64,000 nt of DNA from an uncultured Magnetospirillum sp. (GTDB lineage: Bacteria > Pseudomonadota > Alphaproteobacteria > Rhodospirillales > Magnetospirillaceae), in NCBI RefSeq assembly GCF_903853455.1, contig NZ_CAINTR010000186.1, positions 26,953 through 90,952 of the forward strand, read 5' to 3'. A model generated the notes under the pieces. The model did not search any database. It was given only the letters and a program-made list of their open reading frames with translations, and had not been told where the DNA came from. This document shows, piece after piece, positions 12,319-21,541 of the stretch; the first letter of the stretch is position 1; every line of letters begins with the position of its first letter. The position numbers and the translations under genes were made by a program.

Positions 12319-15300
12319 CTAGCCGCCGTCGCCCACCAGCGAGAACGGCGCCCAGAAGGTGGGATGGGCGTAGACGAAAGCCTCCTTGCCGGCGCCGTCC
12401 TTGGGGCCGGGACCGTCGATCAGGGCCAGCATGGCGCTTTGCATGGCCTTGGCGCGGGCGAGGCCGGAATCTTCGGCCTGCCGGCGGAACAGGTCTGTGG
12501 TCAGCATGCGGGCCGAGGTGGTCTCCACCGGCCAGTTGCTGACCAGCAAGGCCCGCGTCCCGGCATAGAAGAAGGCGCGGCCCAGGCCCGACACCGCCTC
12601 GGCGCCGGCGCCCTCGCCGGCGGCGGTGTTGCAGGCCGACAGCACCACCCAGTCGGCGTCGAGCTTGAGCCCCATGATGTGTTCCATGGTCAGCAGGCCG
12701 GACGAGCCGTCGCCGGTGACCGCCGGCGAGGTCAAGGCCAGGGCCGGCTGGTCCAGTCCGGTGAGGTCGCCGGGGATCAGGCCATGGGTGGCGAACATGA
12801 CGATCCGCCATTGCGACAGGTCGAGCTTGTTGAGATTGGCCTCGCTGGCGCGGGCCTCCAGGAACAGGTCCCGCTCGGGATCGGCCTTCAGCACCGCCGC
12901 GATGCTTTTCACCTCCTCGGCGGTGTCGGGCAGGCGCGGCAACTGGGCCAGATCGGTGGAATAGTCGGGGCTGGGCTTGGGGGCGCTGCGGCGCTTGAAG
13001 CCCCGGCTGGTGAGGGTGGTCGCCTCGGTCGCCGCCTCCTGGGCCTGCTCTTGATTGAACAGGGGATCGCCGAAGGCCAGGAAGGTGCGGCGCGGCGCAT
13101 GGCGCTCGGGCAGGGCGCGCAGCGTGGTCAAGGCCCCCACCGACGGCAGTTGGGCGATGGCGACCTTGCGCGCCAGCCAGGCCACGTCGCGATACTTGGC
13201 GAACAGCACTCCCGCCGGCACGGCCGCCTTGCCGGCGGCGGCCTTCTGGGCCGGGGCGGGCTTGGTGGTGGGCAGCAGGGCGAGGGGCAACTGCCCAAGA
13301 GGGCCGTGGGGAACGACGAACAGCAATCCCGCCTGTCCCCAGCTGGCCTCGGTGGGCTGCATCAGCCCGGCGTAAAGACCATAGGCGGCGGCGAGGTCGA
13401 AGTCGGGGATTTCATCGACGCCGTTGACCGACAGGTCGAGCGCTTCCCGCAGATGGTGAATGGTGGCGTCCAGGGCGGCGGAACCCACGGGCGAAACGGC
13501 GACGGCCGGCGGGCCGGCGGCCGGGATCGCCCAGGCATAGGTGCGGTCGTCGGCGCTGTAGAAGGCGACCATGGCCTCGCCGGGTTTCAGCTTGGCCTGG
13601 ACCTCCGCCACCGAAACCGGCTGCGGGTTGAGCATGCGGCCGTATTCGGGGAATTTGGCGGCGATCTGCCTGAGCTCGTCGCGGCGGCTGTCGCGCAGGG
13701 CGGCGATGCGGCCCTTCAACGCCTTGAGGGCCTCGGCGTCCTGGTCCTCGGCGCGGGCGCTGATGGCGTTGGCCAGCAAGCCGTTGAGGGCGGCGATCTG
13801 CTTGTCGGAATCCTGGGCCCGGCGGGCCAGATCGGCCAGGGCGGGATTGCCGGCGGCGGCCCGCACCGCCGAGGCGGCCAGGGCGCGCTGGACGGACCGG
13901 CCGCGCGCCGCGTCGGCGAGGCGGAAGGATTCGGCCACGGCGTCGGGCGCTTTCGCCTTCAGCAACTGCTCCATGTCGGATTCCAGGATCAGCCGCAGCT
14001 TCTGGTCGCGGGCGCGGTTGCCGGTTTCCTCGTCCTCCTCGCCGGAGCCGGCGGTCAGCACCGGAACCGCCAGGGCGAATTCCCGCAACGCCTCGTCGTC
14101 GCGCCCCAGCGCCGCCAGGGCCGCCGCCCTGAAGCCACGCGCCTGGGCGGTGGTGTAATTGTCCTCGCCCAGCTTGGCGCGAAAATCCTCGAAGCTGGCG
14201 GTGAACAGGGGCAGCGCCGCGGCGGCGTCGCCGGATTTAAGCATGGCCAGGGCATAGGAAGGGTTCTGGCGGATAAAGGCCTCCCAGCCGTCGGGATCGT
14301 CCTCGTATCCCGCCTTCATGAGGGCGTATTGCTCGCGCGCCTCCTTCCAACGGTACTGCCCCACCAGGATATCGGCCAGGGTGCCGGCCCCGCCCCGGCC
14401 GGAGGCGCTGGAGGTCTTGGTCACCTCGATGCCCTTGCGCGCCAGGGCCTCGCCCTCCTTCAGGCGGCCCTGCTCGGCGATGATGCGCCCCAGCGACAGC
14501 AGGCCCATGCCGGTGCGCTGCGAGGCAGTGCCCACCGTGTTCTGATAGATGGTCAGCGCGATGCGGGCCTCGTTCTCCGCCTCGGCGAGGCGGCCCTGCT
14601 GACGCAGGTTCTCGGCCAGTTGCAAGTGCCGATTCCCGACCGTGTAGGTGCCGCGGGTGTTGGGGGAATCCTCGTAGACGGCGATGACCTTGCGGATCAG
14701 CGGCTCGGCCTCGCTCAGCTTGCCCTGGGCCACCACCACCGCGATGTCGCAGCGCAGTTCGTTGGTCTCGCGCCAGACGCGGTAGTCGTAATTGCGCTCG
14801 GCGCGGTCGAGGGCGGCCTTGCGCGACGCGGCGACGCATTCCTCGCGGGTCGCGGTGGCGCCGTCCACATTGCCCAGCTTGGCGTATTGCTCGGTGATCA
14901 GGGCCAGGTTGCGCAGGATCAGATTATCCTTGCCGGTGGTCCGGGTGGCCTCGCGCAGGTCGGCGATGGCGGCGCCGACCCGCCCCAGATTCATCTCGGC
15001 CTGGGCGGTGTTGTAGAAGACCTGGGTATGCAGGCTGCCGTTGGGGCCGACCAAATGGCCGGCCGTCTTCAACTCGCGCAGGGCGTCGCCCTGGCGGCCC
15101 AGAGTGAGGAGGGCCATGCCGCGGCCGAAATGGAACTGGGCCAGGGTGTCCCCGTCGCTGGTGTCGGGAGCCGGCTCCGCCAGCTTGGCCTGGGCGCGGA
15201 CCTGCTTTTCCTTGTCGCTGAGCAGGGAGTCGTCCAGCAGCCGGTCGGCCGAGGCCTCGGTCGCCTTGCGCTGCATGGGTCCGGGGCTGTCGTCTTCCTG

Positions 15301-15363
15301 GGCCAGGGCCGGCAAGGCCGACATCACAACGGCGCAGACGACCAGGATGCGGGAAATGATCAT
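12319..15363 (-). CDS. Secreted TPR-CHAT domain protein (caspase-like peptidase fold)
   Basis: 1014 aa from the ATG at 15363, chosen because it starts a clear signal peptide ([22 protein letters not shown]); a longer frame to 15432 would add a charged extension. Residues about 60-600 are degenerate tetratricopeptide repeats. The C-terminal third is a CHAT domain: the putative catalytic dyad is His 860 in [11 protein letters not shown] and Cys 911 in [11 protein letters not shown], with the usual [22 protein letters not shown] after it. CHAT domains are clan CD peptidases related to caspases; where known they are switched on by partner proteins. Export to the periplasm is inferred from the signal peptide. 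It stands alone, divergent from the solute-binding protein gene. Confidence 0.85.
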   Translation of the reverse strand: MIISRILVVCAVVMSALPALAQEDDSPGPMQRKATEASADRLLDDSLLSDKEKQVRAQAKLAEPAPDTSDGDTLAQFHFGRGMALLTLGRQGDALRELKTAGHLVGPNGSLHTQVFYNTAQAEMNLGRVGAAIADLREATRTTGKDNLILRNLALITEQYAKLGNVDGATATREECVAASRKAALDRAERNYDYRVWRETNELRCDIAVVVAQGKLSEAEPLIRKVIAVYEDSPNTRGTYTVGNRHLQLAENLRQQGRLAEAENEARIALTIYQNTVGTASQRTGMGLLSLGRIIAEQGRLKEGEALARKGIEVTKTSSASGRGGAGTLADILVGQYRWKEAREQYALMKAGYEDDPDGWEAFIRQNPSYALAMLKSGDAAAALPLFTASFEDFRAKLGEDNYTTAQARGFRAAALAALGRDDEALREFALAVPVLTAGSGEEDEETGNRARDQKLRLILESDMEQLLKAKAPDAVAESFRLADAARGRSVQRALAASAVRAAAGNPALADLARRAQDSDKQIAALNGLLANAISARAEDQDAEALKALKGRIAALRDSRRDELRQIAAKFPEYGRMLNPQPVSVAEVQAKLKPGEAMVAFYSADDRTYAWAIPAAGPPAVAVSPVGSAALDATIHHLREALDLSVNGVDEIPDFDLAAAYGLYAGLMQPTEASWGQAGLLFVVPHGPLGQLPLALLPTTKPAPAQKAAAGKAAVPAGVLFAKYRDVAWLARKVAIAQLPSVGALTTLRALPERHAPRRTFLAFGDPLFNQEQAQEAATEATTLTSRGFKRRSAPKPSPDYSTDLAQLPRLPDTAEEVKSIAAVLKADPERDLFLEARASEANLNKLDLSQWRIVMFATHGLIPGDLTGLDQPALALTSPAVTGDGSSGLLTMEHIMGLKLDADWVVLSACNTAAGEGAGAEAVSGLGRAFFYAGTRALLVSNWPVETTSARMLTTDLFRRQAEDSGLARAKAMQSAMLALIDGPGPKDGAGKEAFVYAHPTFWAPFSLVGDGG

Positions 15364-15500
15364 GTCTACCCTCCGACGCGGCGGAAGGCCGATTTTACGC
15401 CTGCCCGGCGCGGCTTGGGAAGCCCCGCGCATGACGTGGGGACTTGACGCGGTGATGATTGTGACGTCCCATCCTGAGGGAATTAGGGGGATATTCGGCC

Positions 15501-16274
15501 ATGGCGCACCGCAACTTATCGGCAGCTCTCCTGCTCGCCGCCGCCCTGATCGGCCTCGACACCCGCCTGGCCTCGGCCAAGGAGGTGTCGGTGGTGATCG
15601 GCTTTTCCCTGTCGCCCTATGTCATTCCCGACGAGCAGCGCGGCATGGAATACGACATCGTCAAGGAGGCGCTGGCCCTGGAAGGCCACACCATGGTGCC
15701 GCAATATGTGCCGCTGGGCCGCGTCGCCAAGGTAATGGAGACGGGGCGGACCGACGCCGCCATGACCCAGCGGGTGGAGGTCGGGGTCGCCGCCAACTAC
15801 TCCGACGTCTACATCGCCTACCGCAATTACGCCATCACCCTGGCGTCGCGCGACCTCAAGATCGACCGCGTGGAGGATCTGGCCGGCAAGTCGATCCTGG
15901 CGTTCCAGAACGCGACGATCTATCTGGGGCCGGCGTTCAAGACGGTGGTGGCCGGCAATCCCACCTACCGCGAGGAGGCCAAGCAGATCTCGCAGCCGAT
16001 CCTGCTGTTCCTCGGCCGCATCGACGTGGTGGTCGCCGACCGCAACATCTTTTCATGGTTCGCCCATGCCCCCGAGGTGGCCGGCAAGGTGGACACCACC
16101 CAGGCGGTGCGGTACCACCCGCTGTTTCCGCCCACCGAATACCGCATGGCGTTCCGCGACGCCGTCCTGCGCGACAGTTTCAACCGGGGGCTGGCATCGC
16201 TGCGGGAAAGCGGGGAATATGCCCGCATCGTCGCCCGCTACTCCCCCCTGATGGTCGAGGAAAACAAGCCATGA
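15501..16274 (+). CDS. Periplasmic solute-binding protein, family 3
   Basis: 257 aa with a signal peptide (about residues 1-26, LLLAAALIGLDTRLASA) and one SBP_bac_3 domain: ISPYVI-like start (GFSLSPYVIPDEQRGMEYDIV), TDAAMTQ and LAGKSILAFQNATIYLG. Such proteins bind amino acids or small organic acids for ABC uptake or signalling, but no permease or ATPase gene is next to it. Its stop overlaps the enoyl-CoA hydratase start (ATGA at 16271-16274), so the two are translationally coupled. The pairing is unusual and the ligand unknown. Confidence 0.8.
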   Translation: MAHRNLSAALLLAAALIGLDTRLASAKEVSVVIGFSLSPYVIPDEQRGMEYDIVKEALALEGHTMVPQYVPLGRVAKVMETGRTDAAMTQRVEVGVAANYSDVYIAYRNYAITLASRDLKIDRVEDLAGKSILAFQNATIYLGPAFKTVVAGNPTYREEAKQISQPILLFLGRIDVVVADRNIFSWFAHAPEVAGKVDTTQAVRYHPLFPPTEYRMAFRDAVLRDSFNRGLASLRESGEYARIVARYSPLMVEENKP

Positions 16275-17035
16275 CCGAGCTGGTCCTGTCCCATGTGGAT
16301 GCCGGCGTTCATGTGATCCGCATGAACCGGCCGGACAAGAAGAACGCCCTGATCGGCGAGATGTATGTGGCCCTGGCGGAAGCTTTCGCCCGGGGCGAGG
16401 CCGACGACGCGGTCGGCGTGTTCCTGATCGTCGGCAGCGACACCGACTTCACCGCCGGCAACGACCTGCCCGACTTCCTGACCTGGAAAAGCCTGACCGG
16501 CTCGGTGGCCGACGGTTTCATCCGCGCCGTCGCCGGGGCGAAGAAACCGGTGGTGGCGGCGGTCCGTGGCGCCGCCATGGGCATCGGCGCCACCCTGCTG
16601 CCCCATTGCGACCTGGTCTACGCCGCGCCGGGAACCAAGTTCCTGACGCCGTTCATCAATCTGGGCATCGTGCCCGAGGCCGCCTCGTCCATGACCCTGC
16701 CGCAGCTGGCCGGCCATCGCCGCGCCGCCGAGATGCTGCTGCTGGGCGAGCCGTTCGACGTGGACAAGGCCCTGGCCGTCGGTCTGATCAACGCGGTGGT
16801 GCCGGGCGACGAGTTGGAAGCCGCCGCCATGGCGGCGGCCCGCAAGCTGGCGGCCAAGCCGCGCGCCACCCTGCTGATGATCAAGGCGCTGATGAAGACG
16901 CCGGCCGAGCCGGTGGAGGACCGCCTCAGCCGCGAGGCGGCGGTGTTCGACGAGTGCCTGGGCCGTCCCGAACTGAAGGAGGCGGTCGCCGCCTTCGCCG
17001 AAAAGCGCCCGCCCGACTTTTCCAAGTGTAGATAA
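16271..17035 (+). CDS. Enoyl-CoA hydratase/isomerase family protein
   Basis: 254 aa crotonase-fold protein. Motifs: MNRPDKKNALIGEMY, SDTDFTAGNDLPDF (oxyanion-hole region), AVRGAAMGIGATLLPHCDLVYAAPGTKF, and NLGIVPEAASSMTLPQLAG. The GIG-x-T/G-x2-LLPHCD region is typical, and the residue at the PEAASS position suggests a hydratase or isomerase acting on acyl-CoA. The specific substrate is not decidable. It overlaps the preceding solute-binding gene by 4 bp and ends 265 bp before nifB, with a repeat and the nifB promoter between. Confidence 0.85.
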   Translation: MTELVLSHVDAGVHVIRMNRPDKKNALIGEMYVALAEAFARGEADDAVGVFLIVGSDTDFTAGNDLPDFLTWKSLTGSVADGFIRAVAGAKKPVVAAVRGAAMGIGATLLPHCDLVYAAPGTKFLTPFINLGIVPEAASSMTLPQLAGHRRAAEMLLLGEPFDVDKALAVGLINAVVPGDELEAAAMAAARKLAAKPRATLLMIKALMKTPAEPVEDRLSREAAVFDECLGRPELKEAVAAFAEKRPPDFSKCR

Positions 17036-17044
17036 GCCTTTTCA

Positions 17045-17138
17045 GCCCCTCAATCGCCGGGCGGCGGACCTCCGTCCGCCTTGGCTTTCGCGCCATGTGG
17101 CGCGCCGGGCTTTGCCCGCAACTCCGAGCCTGCGGCTC
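17045..17138 (-). repeat. Multi-hairpin interspersed repeat, copy A
   Basis: Read on the minus strand, four hairpins occur in series: GAGCC-GGCTC (17126-17138), CGGGC-AAA-GCCCG (17106-17118), CGCGCC-ACAT-GGCGCG (17089-17104) and GGCGGAC-GGAG-GTCCGCC (17063-17080). The single-stranded joints GAAAGCCAAG and GCCCGGCGATTGAGGG are shared with copies at 26963-27101, 44874-45037 and 62173-62257. Stem sequences differ between copies but still pair. Confidence 0.75.
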
Positions 17139-17186
17139 GTCGGTCACTCCCTAATCCCTCCCCCGTTGTCGCATCCACGACGCTCT

Positions 17187-17202
17187 GTCGGAGATGCGAC
17201 AG
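17187..17202 (+). promoter_or_regulatory. NifA upstream activator site for nifB
   Basis: TGT-N10-ACA, exact match to the NifA consensus, 59 bp upstream of the -24 element of the nifB promoter. A second near-match, TGT-N10-ACG, lies at 17168-17183 with a 19-bp offset, so NifA dimers may bind side by side. Confidence 0.8.
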
Positions 17203-17245
17203 CGGACAAACCCAGCAATTCCGCCATTTTTCGCGATGCAGCAAC

Positions 17246-17261
17246 TGGCATCCCCATTGCA
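17246..17261 (+). promoter_or_regulatory. Sigma-54 promoter of nifB
   Basis: TGGCAT-CCCCA-TTGCA has the -24 GG and -12 GC spaced by 10 bp and fits the RpoN consensus TGGCAY-N5-TTGCW. It lies about 38 bp before the nifB start and downstream of an exact NifA site. Confidence 0.88.
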
Positions 17262-17299
17262 ACACCCCTGGTGACCATCCCTTGATGAGGAGGCCGCCG

Positions 17300-18790
17300 G
17301 TGTCCAGCAACGTCGTACCCCTGAGCAGCATTTCCCGGACGCGTCCGGTTCCCCAAGCGGAACCCGCCGCCAGCGCCGGAGGCTGTTCCTCCAAGTCCTG
17401 CGGCTCGTCCGATGCGCAGGGCGACATGCCCGCCCACATCTGGGATAAGGTCAAGGACCACCCCTGCTACAGCGAGGAAGCCCACCACTACTTCGCCCGC
17501 ATGCATGTGGCGGTGGCCCCGGCCTGCAACATCCAGTGCAATTACTGCAACCGCAAATACGACTGCGCCAACGAGTCGCGGCCCGGCGTCACCAGCGAGA
17601 AGCTGACCCCGGAGCAGGCGGCGCGCAAGGTGGCGGCGGTGGCGGTCAAGGTGCCGCAGCTGTCGGTGCTGGGCATCGCCGGACCGGGCGATTCCCTGTT
17701 CGACTGGCGCAAGACCTCGGCCACCTTCCGCGAGGTCTCCAAGCTGCTGCCCGATCTGAAATACTGCATCTCGACCAACGGCCTGGCCTTGCCCGACCAT
17801 CTGGACGAGTTGGCCGAGTACAATATCGACCACGTCACCATCACCATCAACATGATCGACCCCGAGATCGGCGCCCTGATCTATCCCTGGATCTACTACA
17901 AGGGGAAGCGCTACACCGGTGTCGAGGGCGCCCGCATCCTGCACGAGCGCCAGATGGAAGGTCTCGACGGCCTGACCGCTCGCGGCATCCTCACCAAGAT
18001 CAACTCGGTGATGATCCCCGGCGTCAACGACCAGCACCTGATCGAGGTCAACCGCGAGATCAAGGCGCGCGGCGCCTTCCTGCACAACGTCATGCCGCTG
18101 ATCTCCGACGCCGCCCACGGGACCCATTTCGGCCTCACCGGCCAGCGCGGCCCCAAGGCCTCCGAGTTGAAGGACCTTCAGGACAAGCTGGCCGGCGGCG
18201 CCAACCTGATGCGCCACTGTCGCCAGTGCCGCGCCGACGCCGTCGGCATGCTGGGCGAGGACCTGTCGCAGGACTTCACCCTGGACAAGCTCCCCGAGGC
18301 CCCGGCGGCCTACGACCCCGAGCCCCGGCGCCTCTACCGCGAAGTGGTGGAGCGCGAGCGCGCCGACCGCAACAAGGCGGTCGCCTCGGCCGAGGCCGAG
18401 TTGGCCGACACCACCCCCGAGGCACCGACCAAGCTGGTGGCGGTCTGCACCAAGGGCGGCGGCCGCATCAACCAGCATTTCGGCCACGCCAAGGAATTCC
18501 AGGTGTTCGAGGTGGACGCCCACGGCGTGCGCTTCTCCGGTCATCGCAAGGCCGACAACTACTGTGTCGGCGGCTATGGCGACGACGACAAGCTCGACAT
18601 CGTCCTGGCGGCACTGGAAGGGATCGACACCGTCTTTGTCGCCAAAATCGGCCGCTGCCCCAAGGACGACCTGAAAAAGGCCGGAATCGAAGCTGTGGAT
18701 CAGTATCCGTTCGATTATATAGAGACCGCCGTTGCCGCCTGGTACGCCGAGAAGTTCGGCAGCCAGTCCGACTCGGCGTCCATCGCGTAA
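17300..18790 (+). CDS. nifB: FeMo-cofactor precursor synthase NifB (radical SAM + NifX-like domain)
   Basis: 496 aa from the GTG at 17300, chosen because GAGGAGG lies 6 nt before it; the ATG at 17285 has no ribosome site. Radical SAM domain with the C-x3-C-x2-C cluster ligands in [17 protein letters not shown] (about residues 80-90), then GPGDSLFD and [10 protein letters not shown]. NifB uses S-adenosylmethionine to build the 8Fe core NifB-co from two 4Fe-4S clusters. The C-terminal 110 residues ([23 protein letters not shown], shortened here) form the fused NifX/NafY-like domain found in many proteobacterial NifBs. First gene of a nifB-fdxN-nifZ-nifT operon under NifA/sigma-54. Confidence 0.96.
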   Translation: MSSNVVPLSSISRTRPVPQAEPAASAGGCSSKSCGSSDAQGDMPAHIWDKVKDHPCYSEEAHHYFARMHVAVAPACNIQCNYCNRKYDCANESRPGVTSEKLTPEQAARKVAAVAVKVPQLSVLGIAGPGDSLFDWRKTSATFREVSKLLPDLKYCISTNGLALPDHLDELAEYNIDHVTITINMIDPEIGALIYPWIYYKGKRYTGVEGARILHERQMEGLDGLTARGILTKINSVMIPGVNDQHLIEVNREIKARGAFLHNVMPLISDAAHGTHFGLTGQRGPKASELKDLQDKLAGGANLMRHCRQCRADAVGMLGEDLSQDFTLDKLPEAPAAYDPEPRRLYREVVERERADRNKAVASAEAELADTTPEAPTKLVAVCTKGGGRINQHFGHAKEFQVFEVDAHGVRFSGHRKADNYCVGGYGDDDKLDIVLAALEGIDTVFVAKIGRCPKDDLKKAGIEAVDQYPFDYIETAVAAWYAEKFGSQSDSASIA

Positions 18791-18821
18791 CCTTTACTTA
18801 AAGAGAGAGAAGGAGACCATC

Positions 18822-19007
18822 ATGGCCCTTAAGATTGTTGCCGACGATTGCACCTCCTGCGGCGCCTGCGAGTTCGAGTGCCCCAACGCCGCCATCAGCA
18901 TGAAGAACGACGTCTACGTCATCAAGGCGTCGGGCTGTACCGAGTGTGACGGCGACTCGCCCAAGTGCAAGGCGGTCTGCCCGACCGACTGCATCGTCCA
19001 GGGCTGA
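18822..19007 (+). CDS. fdxN: 2[4Fe-4S] ferredoxin of the nif cluster
   Basis: 61 aa from the ATG at 18822, preceded by GAGAAGGAGA. First cluster motif [12 protein letters not shown], second motif [19 protein letters not shown], with the extra spacing between the second and third cysteines of the second motif typical of nif-type FdxN ferredoxins. It sits 31 bp after nifB, where such ferredoxins supply electrons for NifB-dependent cofactor synthesis or for nitrogenase. Whether it serves one or both here is not shown. Confidence 0.93.
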   Translation: MALKIVADDCTSCGACEFECPNAAISMKNDVYVIKASGCTECDGDSPKCKAVCPTDCIVQG

Positions 19008-19040
19008 ACCTGAATCTAGCGCTTACGGGAGGGTGCCGCG

Positions 19041-19301
19041 ATGCAAGGCGATCAGTCCGAATTGTACGACCAGCCGGTCTTCGAACGAGGCCAGCAGGTC
19101 GTCTCTCAGAAAGACGTCCGCAACGACGGTACCTTTCCCGGAGCCAAGATGGGTGAGGTTCTGATCCGCAAGGGCGAGGTCGGCTACGTCCACTCGGTTG
19201 GAACCTACCTCAACCGCTTCTACGTCTACGGCGTCGAATTCGTCGATGCCAACCGGGTGGTGGGAATGCGGGCCCACGAATTGGAGAGGAAAGCCTCATG
19301 A
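19041..19301 (+). CDS. nifZ: Nitrogen fixation protein NifZ
   Basis: 86 aa. Family features are the N-terminal PVFERGQQVVSQKDVRNDGTFPG (shortened), GEVLIRKGEVGYVHSVGTYLN and FYVYGVEFVD. NifZ is a small protein that helps form the second P-cluster during NifDK maturation. The gene overlaps nifT by 4 bp (ATGA), so the two are translationally coupled. Confidence 0.93.
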   Translation: MQGDQSELYDQPVFERGQQVVSQKDVRNDGTFPGAKMGEVLIRKGEVGYVHSVGTYLNRFYVYGVEFVDANRVVGMRAHELERKAS

Positions 19302-19513
19302 AGGTCATGCTGCGTAAGCTCGGCGACGTCTACGAAATCTATGTCCCCAAGAAGGACCTGGAGGAGAAGGTCGTCGAGATGGAGAAGGAGACCCTGTGGG
19401 GGGGCTGGATCAAGATCGCCAACGGCTGGACCTTCGCCATGCCCGACATGCCGGTCGACACCAAGCTGCCGATCACGGTGGAAGCCCGCAAGCTCAGCGG
19501 CGACGACGACTGA
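19298..19513 (+). CDS. nifT: Nitrogen fixation protein NifT/FixU
   Basis: 71 aa, family length. It begins MKVMLRKLGDVYEIYVPKKDLEE and has the conserved WGGWIKIANGWTFAMPDMP. NifT function is still poorly defined; deletion has mild effects on nitrogenase maturation in other diazotrophs. Coupled to nifZ by an ATGA overlap; a palindromic repeat follows immediately. Confidence 0.92.
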   Translation: MKVMLRKLGDVYEIYVPKKDLEEKVVEMEKETLWGGWIKIANGWTFAMPDMPVDTKLPITVEARKLSGDDD

Positions 19514-19530
19514 TCTTTCCCCCCTTAATC

Positions 19531-19635
19531 GTCATTCCCGCGAAGGCGGGAATCCATGTCGCAACGAACGCAAAACAGTGTGGGTAGGCCATCGGCGGGC
19601 CGCACCATGGCCCCCCGCTTTCGCGGGGGTGACGA
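19531..19635 (-). repeat. Composite two-hairpin palindromic repeat, copy 2 (inverted)
   Basis: ATTCCCGC-GAAG-GCGGGAAT (19534-19553) and CCCCCGC-TTTC-GCGGGGG (19612-19629) form the same pair of palindromes as at 8465-8570 but in the opposite orientation, with the same flanking GTCA/TGAC and CATGG. The spacer between them is unrelated to that of copy 1. It splits nifT from the SIR2-like gene within the nif block. Confidence 0.8.
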
Positions 19636-19656
19636 GAGAAAATGGAGGACGCGACC

Positions 19657-20511
19657 ATGCTCGACTCCCCGACATCGCTGCTGAAAGGAATCGGCGGTGA
19701 AATCGCCGCTGGCCATCTGATCCCGTTTCTGGGACCGGACGTCCTGGCGCTGGGTGGTGAACCGGTGGTGCCGAACGGTGCCCGCGCCCTGGCGCTGGCG
19801 CTGTCCTCCAAGGTCGGCGTCCCCGGCCGCATCAAGCAGAATCTGTGGCATGCCGCCCAGTACATCGAGACCCACAAGCATCGCGTCACCGTCGACAAGA
19901 TGATGGCCGAGATCTTCAAGACCATCCCCGAGCCCAACGCGCTGCATCTGTGGCTGGCCGGGCTCGAGCGGCTGCCCATGGTGGTCGACACCTGGTATGA
20001 CGGGGCCATGCGCGCCGCCTTCGTCGCCAAGGGCCGCACCGACTGGGGCCAGATTCAGGGCGCCTCCAAGGCGCGGCGCCTGGACGGCGGAGTGTGGGCG
20101 CGTGCCGTCGGCGCCGATGGCGCCACCGTTGCCGACGACATCGTCGAGGCTTGGCGCACCGTCCTCTACAAGCCTCACGGCGCGGCCCAGCCCACCGGCG
20201 ACGTGCTGGTCTCCGACGCCGATTACGTCGAGGTGCTGACCGACATCGACATCCAGACGCCGATCCCCGAGGCGGTCAAGATCCGCCGGGCCGGTCGCGG
20301 CTTCGTCTTCCTGGGCTGTCGCTTCTACGACCAGATCCTGCGGACCTTCGCCCGTCAGGTATGCAAGCGCTCCGGCGGACCGCGCTTCGCCGTGGTCCCC
20401 GACGAGCTGACCCGCAACGAAATCAAGTTCCTGGAGATCGAGGGCATCCAGCCCTTGACCATGCCGCTGGCCGAGGCTGTCGCCATCATCACCAGCACGG
20501 CGCCAGGTTGA
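19657..20511 (+). CDS. SIR2-like domain protein in the nif operon
   Basis: 284 aa from the ATG at 19657, which has GGAGG 8 nt upstream; an ATG at 19642 is possible. The N-terminus (AAGHLIPFLGPDVLALGG) resembles the nucleotide-binding loop of SIR2-like proteins, and RRAGRGFVFLGCRFYDQILRTF (shortened) is like their conserved C-terminal part. No zinc-binding cysteine pairs are seen, so it is not a classical sirtuin. Similar genes occur in nif clusters of Azospirillum/Rhodospirillum-type bacteria, from memory; the role is unknown. An NAD-linked role next to a DraT/DraG system is attractive but is only inference. Confidence 0.75.
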   Translation: MLDSPTSLLKGIGGEIAAGHLIPFLGPDVLALGGEPVVPNGARALALALSSKVGVPGRIKQNLWHAAQYIETHKHRVTVDKMMAEIFKTIPEPNALHLWLAGLERLPMVVDTWYDGAMRAAFVAKGRTDWGQIQGASKARRLDGGVWARAVGADGATVADDIVEAWRTVLYKPHGAAQPTGDVLVSDADYVEVLTDIDIQTPIPEAVKIRRAGRGFVFLGCRFYDQILRTFARQVCKRSGGPRFAVVPDELTRNEIKFLEIEGIQPLTMPLAEAVAIITSTAPG

Positions 20512-20566
20512 GCACCGCCGACCAGTCCCGGCGGGAATAACAACACTTAGAGCGAGAGGGAAAAGC

Positions 20567-20950
20567 ATGGCGAACGTGACTTTCAGCGCGCCCACCCTGG
20601 ACAAGGACGTCACCGTCTACGCGGTGGCGGGCGATAACCGGACCCTGCTGGGCGTGGCCAAGCAGAACAATGTCGCAATCCCTTGCCAGTGCCAGGACGG
20701 CGAGTGCGGGTCGTGCCTGATCAAGGTGACCATCCTCGACAAGAAGCGGCCGGCGGCCGTCAACCTGACCGAGAAGGAGAAGCTGACGCTCTCCGTCAAC
20801 GGCAAGATGACCAAGGCCCAGCTGGCCGACGCCGAGACCAACGACATCCCGCCGCACTACCGGCTGGCCTGTCAGTACATCGTCCGCAACGAGGATATCC
20901 TGGTGGAATTCTCGGGTGAGCCGGGCGTCGAGATCGATCTGCGGCGATAG
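20567..20950 (+). CDS. 2Fe-2S ferredoxin, nif-associated
   Basis: 127 aa plant-type ferredoxin. Cluster ligands are in CQCQDGECGSC (C-x-C-x4-C-x2-C, variant of the usual C-x4-C-x2-C arrangement) and a fourth Cys in RLACQYIV. It resembles the nif-linked 2Fe-2S ferredoxin of phototrophic alphaproteobacteria (FdxC/FdIV type). SD AGAGGGA precedes the start. It is the last gene of nif block 1; a perfect 12-bp-stem terminator follows 24 bp after the stop. Electron transfer to nitrogenase or cofactor assembly is likely from position. Confidence 0.85.
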   Translation: MANVTFSAPTLDKDVTVYAVAGDNRTLLGVAKQNNVAIPCQCQDGECGSCLIKVTILDKKRPAAVNLTEKEKLTLSVNGKMTKAQLADAETNDIPPHYRLACQYIVRNEDILVEFSGEPGVEIDLRR

Positions 20951-20973
20951 GTGGCGGAAGCACGCAGATCGAC

Positions 20974-21007
20974 GAAGGGGCGCCCCGCGGGCGCCCCTTC
21001 ATTTTTT
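20974..21007 (+). terminator. Strong terminator ending nif block 1
   Basis: A 12-bp perfect stem (GAAGGGGCGCCC / GGGCGCCCCTTC) with a CGC loop, then A and six T. It separates the nif ferredoxin from the hemerythrin gene. Confidence 0.92.
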
Positions 21008-21118
21008 GTCCCCTCCGTTGCGCCTCCATCCTGGCTCGGCGGGAAAGCCAGGATTGCCAGCGACGGTGGCGAGGGCTACCCTGTCGCCTCGCTCCAACAG
21101 CAGGCTTGCGCCCCTCCC

Positions 21119-21541
21119 ATGTCGAACACTTGGCAAAACGCGATGAAGGTGGGGATCGAGGTGGTCGACGAGGACCACCGACAGCTCTTCGCGCTGATCC
21201 AGGAATTCCACGCCGCCGCCGATTCCCAGGGCGGCGTGGTCAACGGCGAGCAGATGGCGGGCATCCTGTCGCGGCTGGACGCCTATGTGAAGGAGCACTT
21301 CGCGCGCGAGGAGCTGTTGCAGGTCGAGGCTGGCTATGACGGCTACGAGGAAAACAAGCGCCAGCACGACGAGTTGACCCACACCCTGGCGGTCTTCATT
21401 GAGAAGTTCCACAGCGGCGCCGCGGGCGAGGCCAAGGCGGCGACCGAGAAGATGAAGTCGTTTCTCGGCGTCTGGCTGGGCCAGCACATCCTCAAGACCG
21501 ACCTGAAGATGCGGGGGCGAATCCTGCCCTGGGCGGGATGA
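21119..21541 (+). CDS. Bacteriohemerythrin
   Basis: 140 aa single-domain hemerythrin from the ATG at 21119. Di-iron ligands are visible in GIEVVDEDHRQLF, EHFAREELLQ, KRQHDELTH and LGQHILKTD, in the standard order H, H-x3-E, H-x3-H, H-x4-D. It binds O2 reversibly and may buffer or deliver oxygen in the cytoplasm, useful beside nitrogenase, although the terminator upstream puts it outside the nif transcript. Its stop overlaps the next start (ATGA at 21538). Confidence 0.92.
   Translation: MSNTWQNAMKVGIEVVDEDHRQLFALIQEFHAAADSQGGVVNGEQMAGILSRLDAYVKEHFAREELLQVEAGYDGYEENKRQHDELTHTLAVFIEKFHSGAAGEAKAATEKMKSFLGVWLGQHILKTDLKMRGRILPWAG

Noticed and set aside
12085..15447. 1120-codon open frame antisense to the CHAT gene
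   Set aside because: Low-complexity Gly/Gln/Leu-rich translation without motifs; the CHAT frame has signal peptide and catalytic residues.
17285..17287. ATG at 17285 as nifB start
   Set aside because: No ribosome site before it, and it overlaps the GAGGAGG that serves the GTG at 17300.
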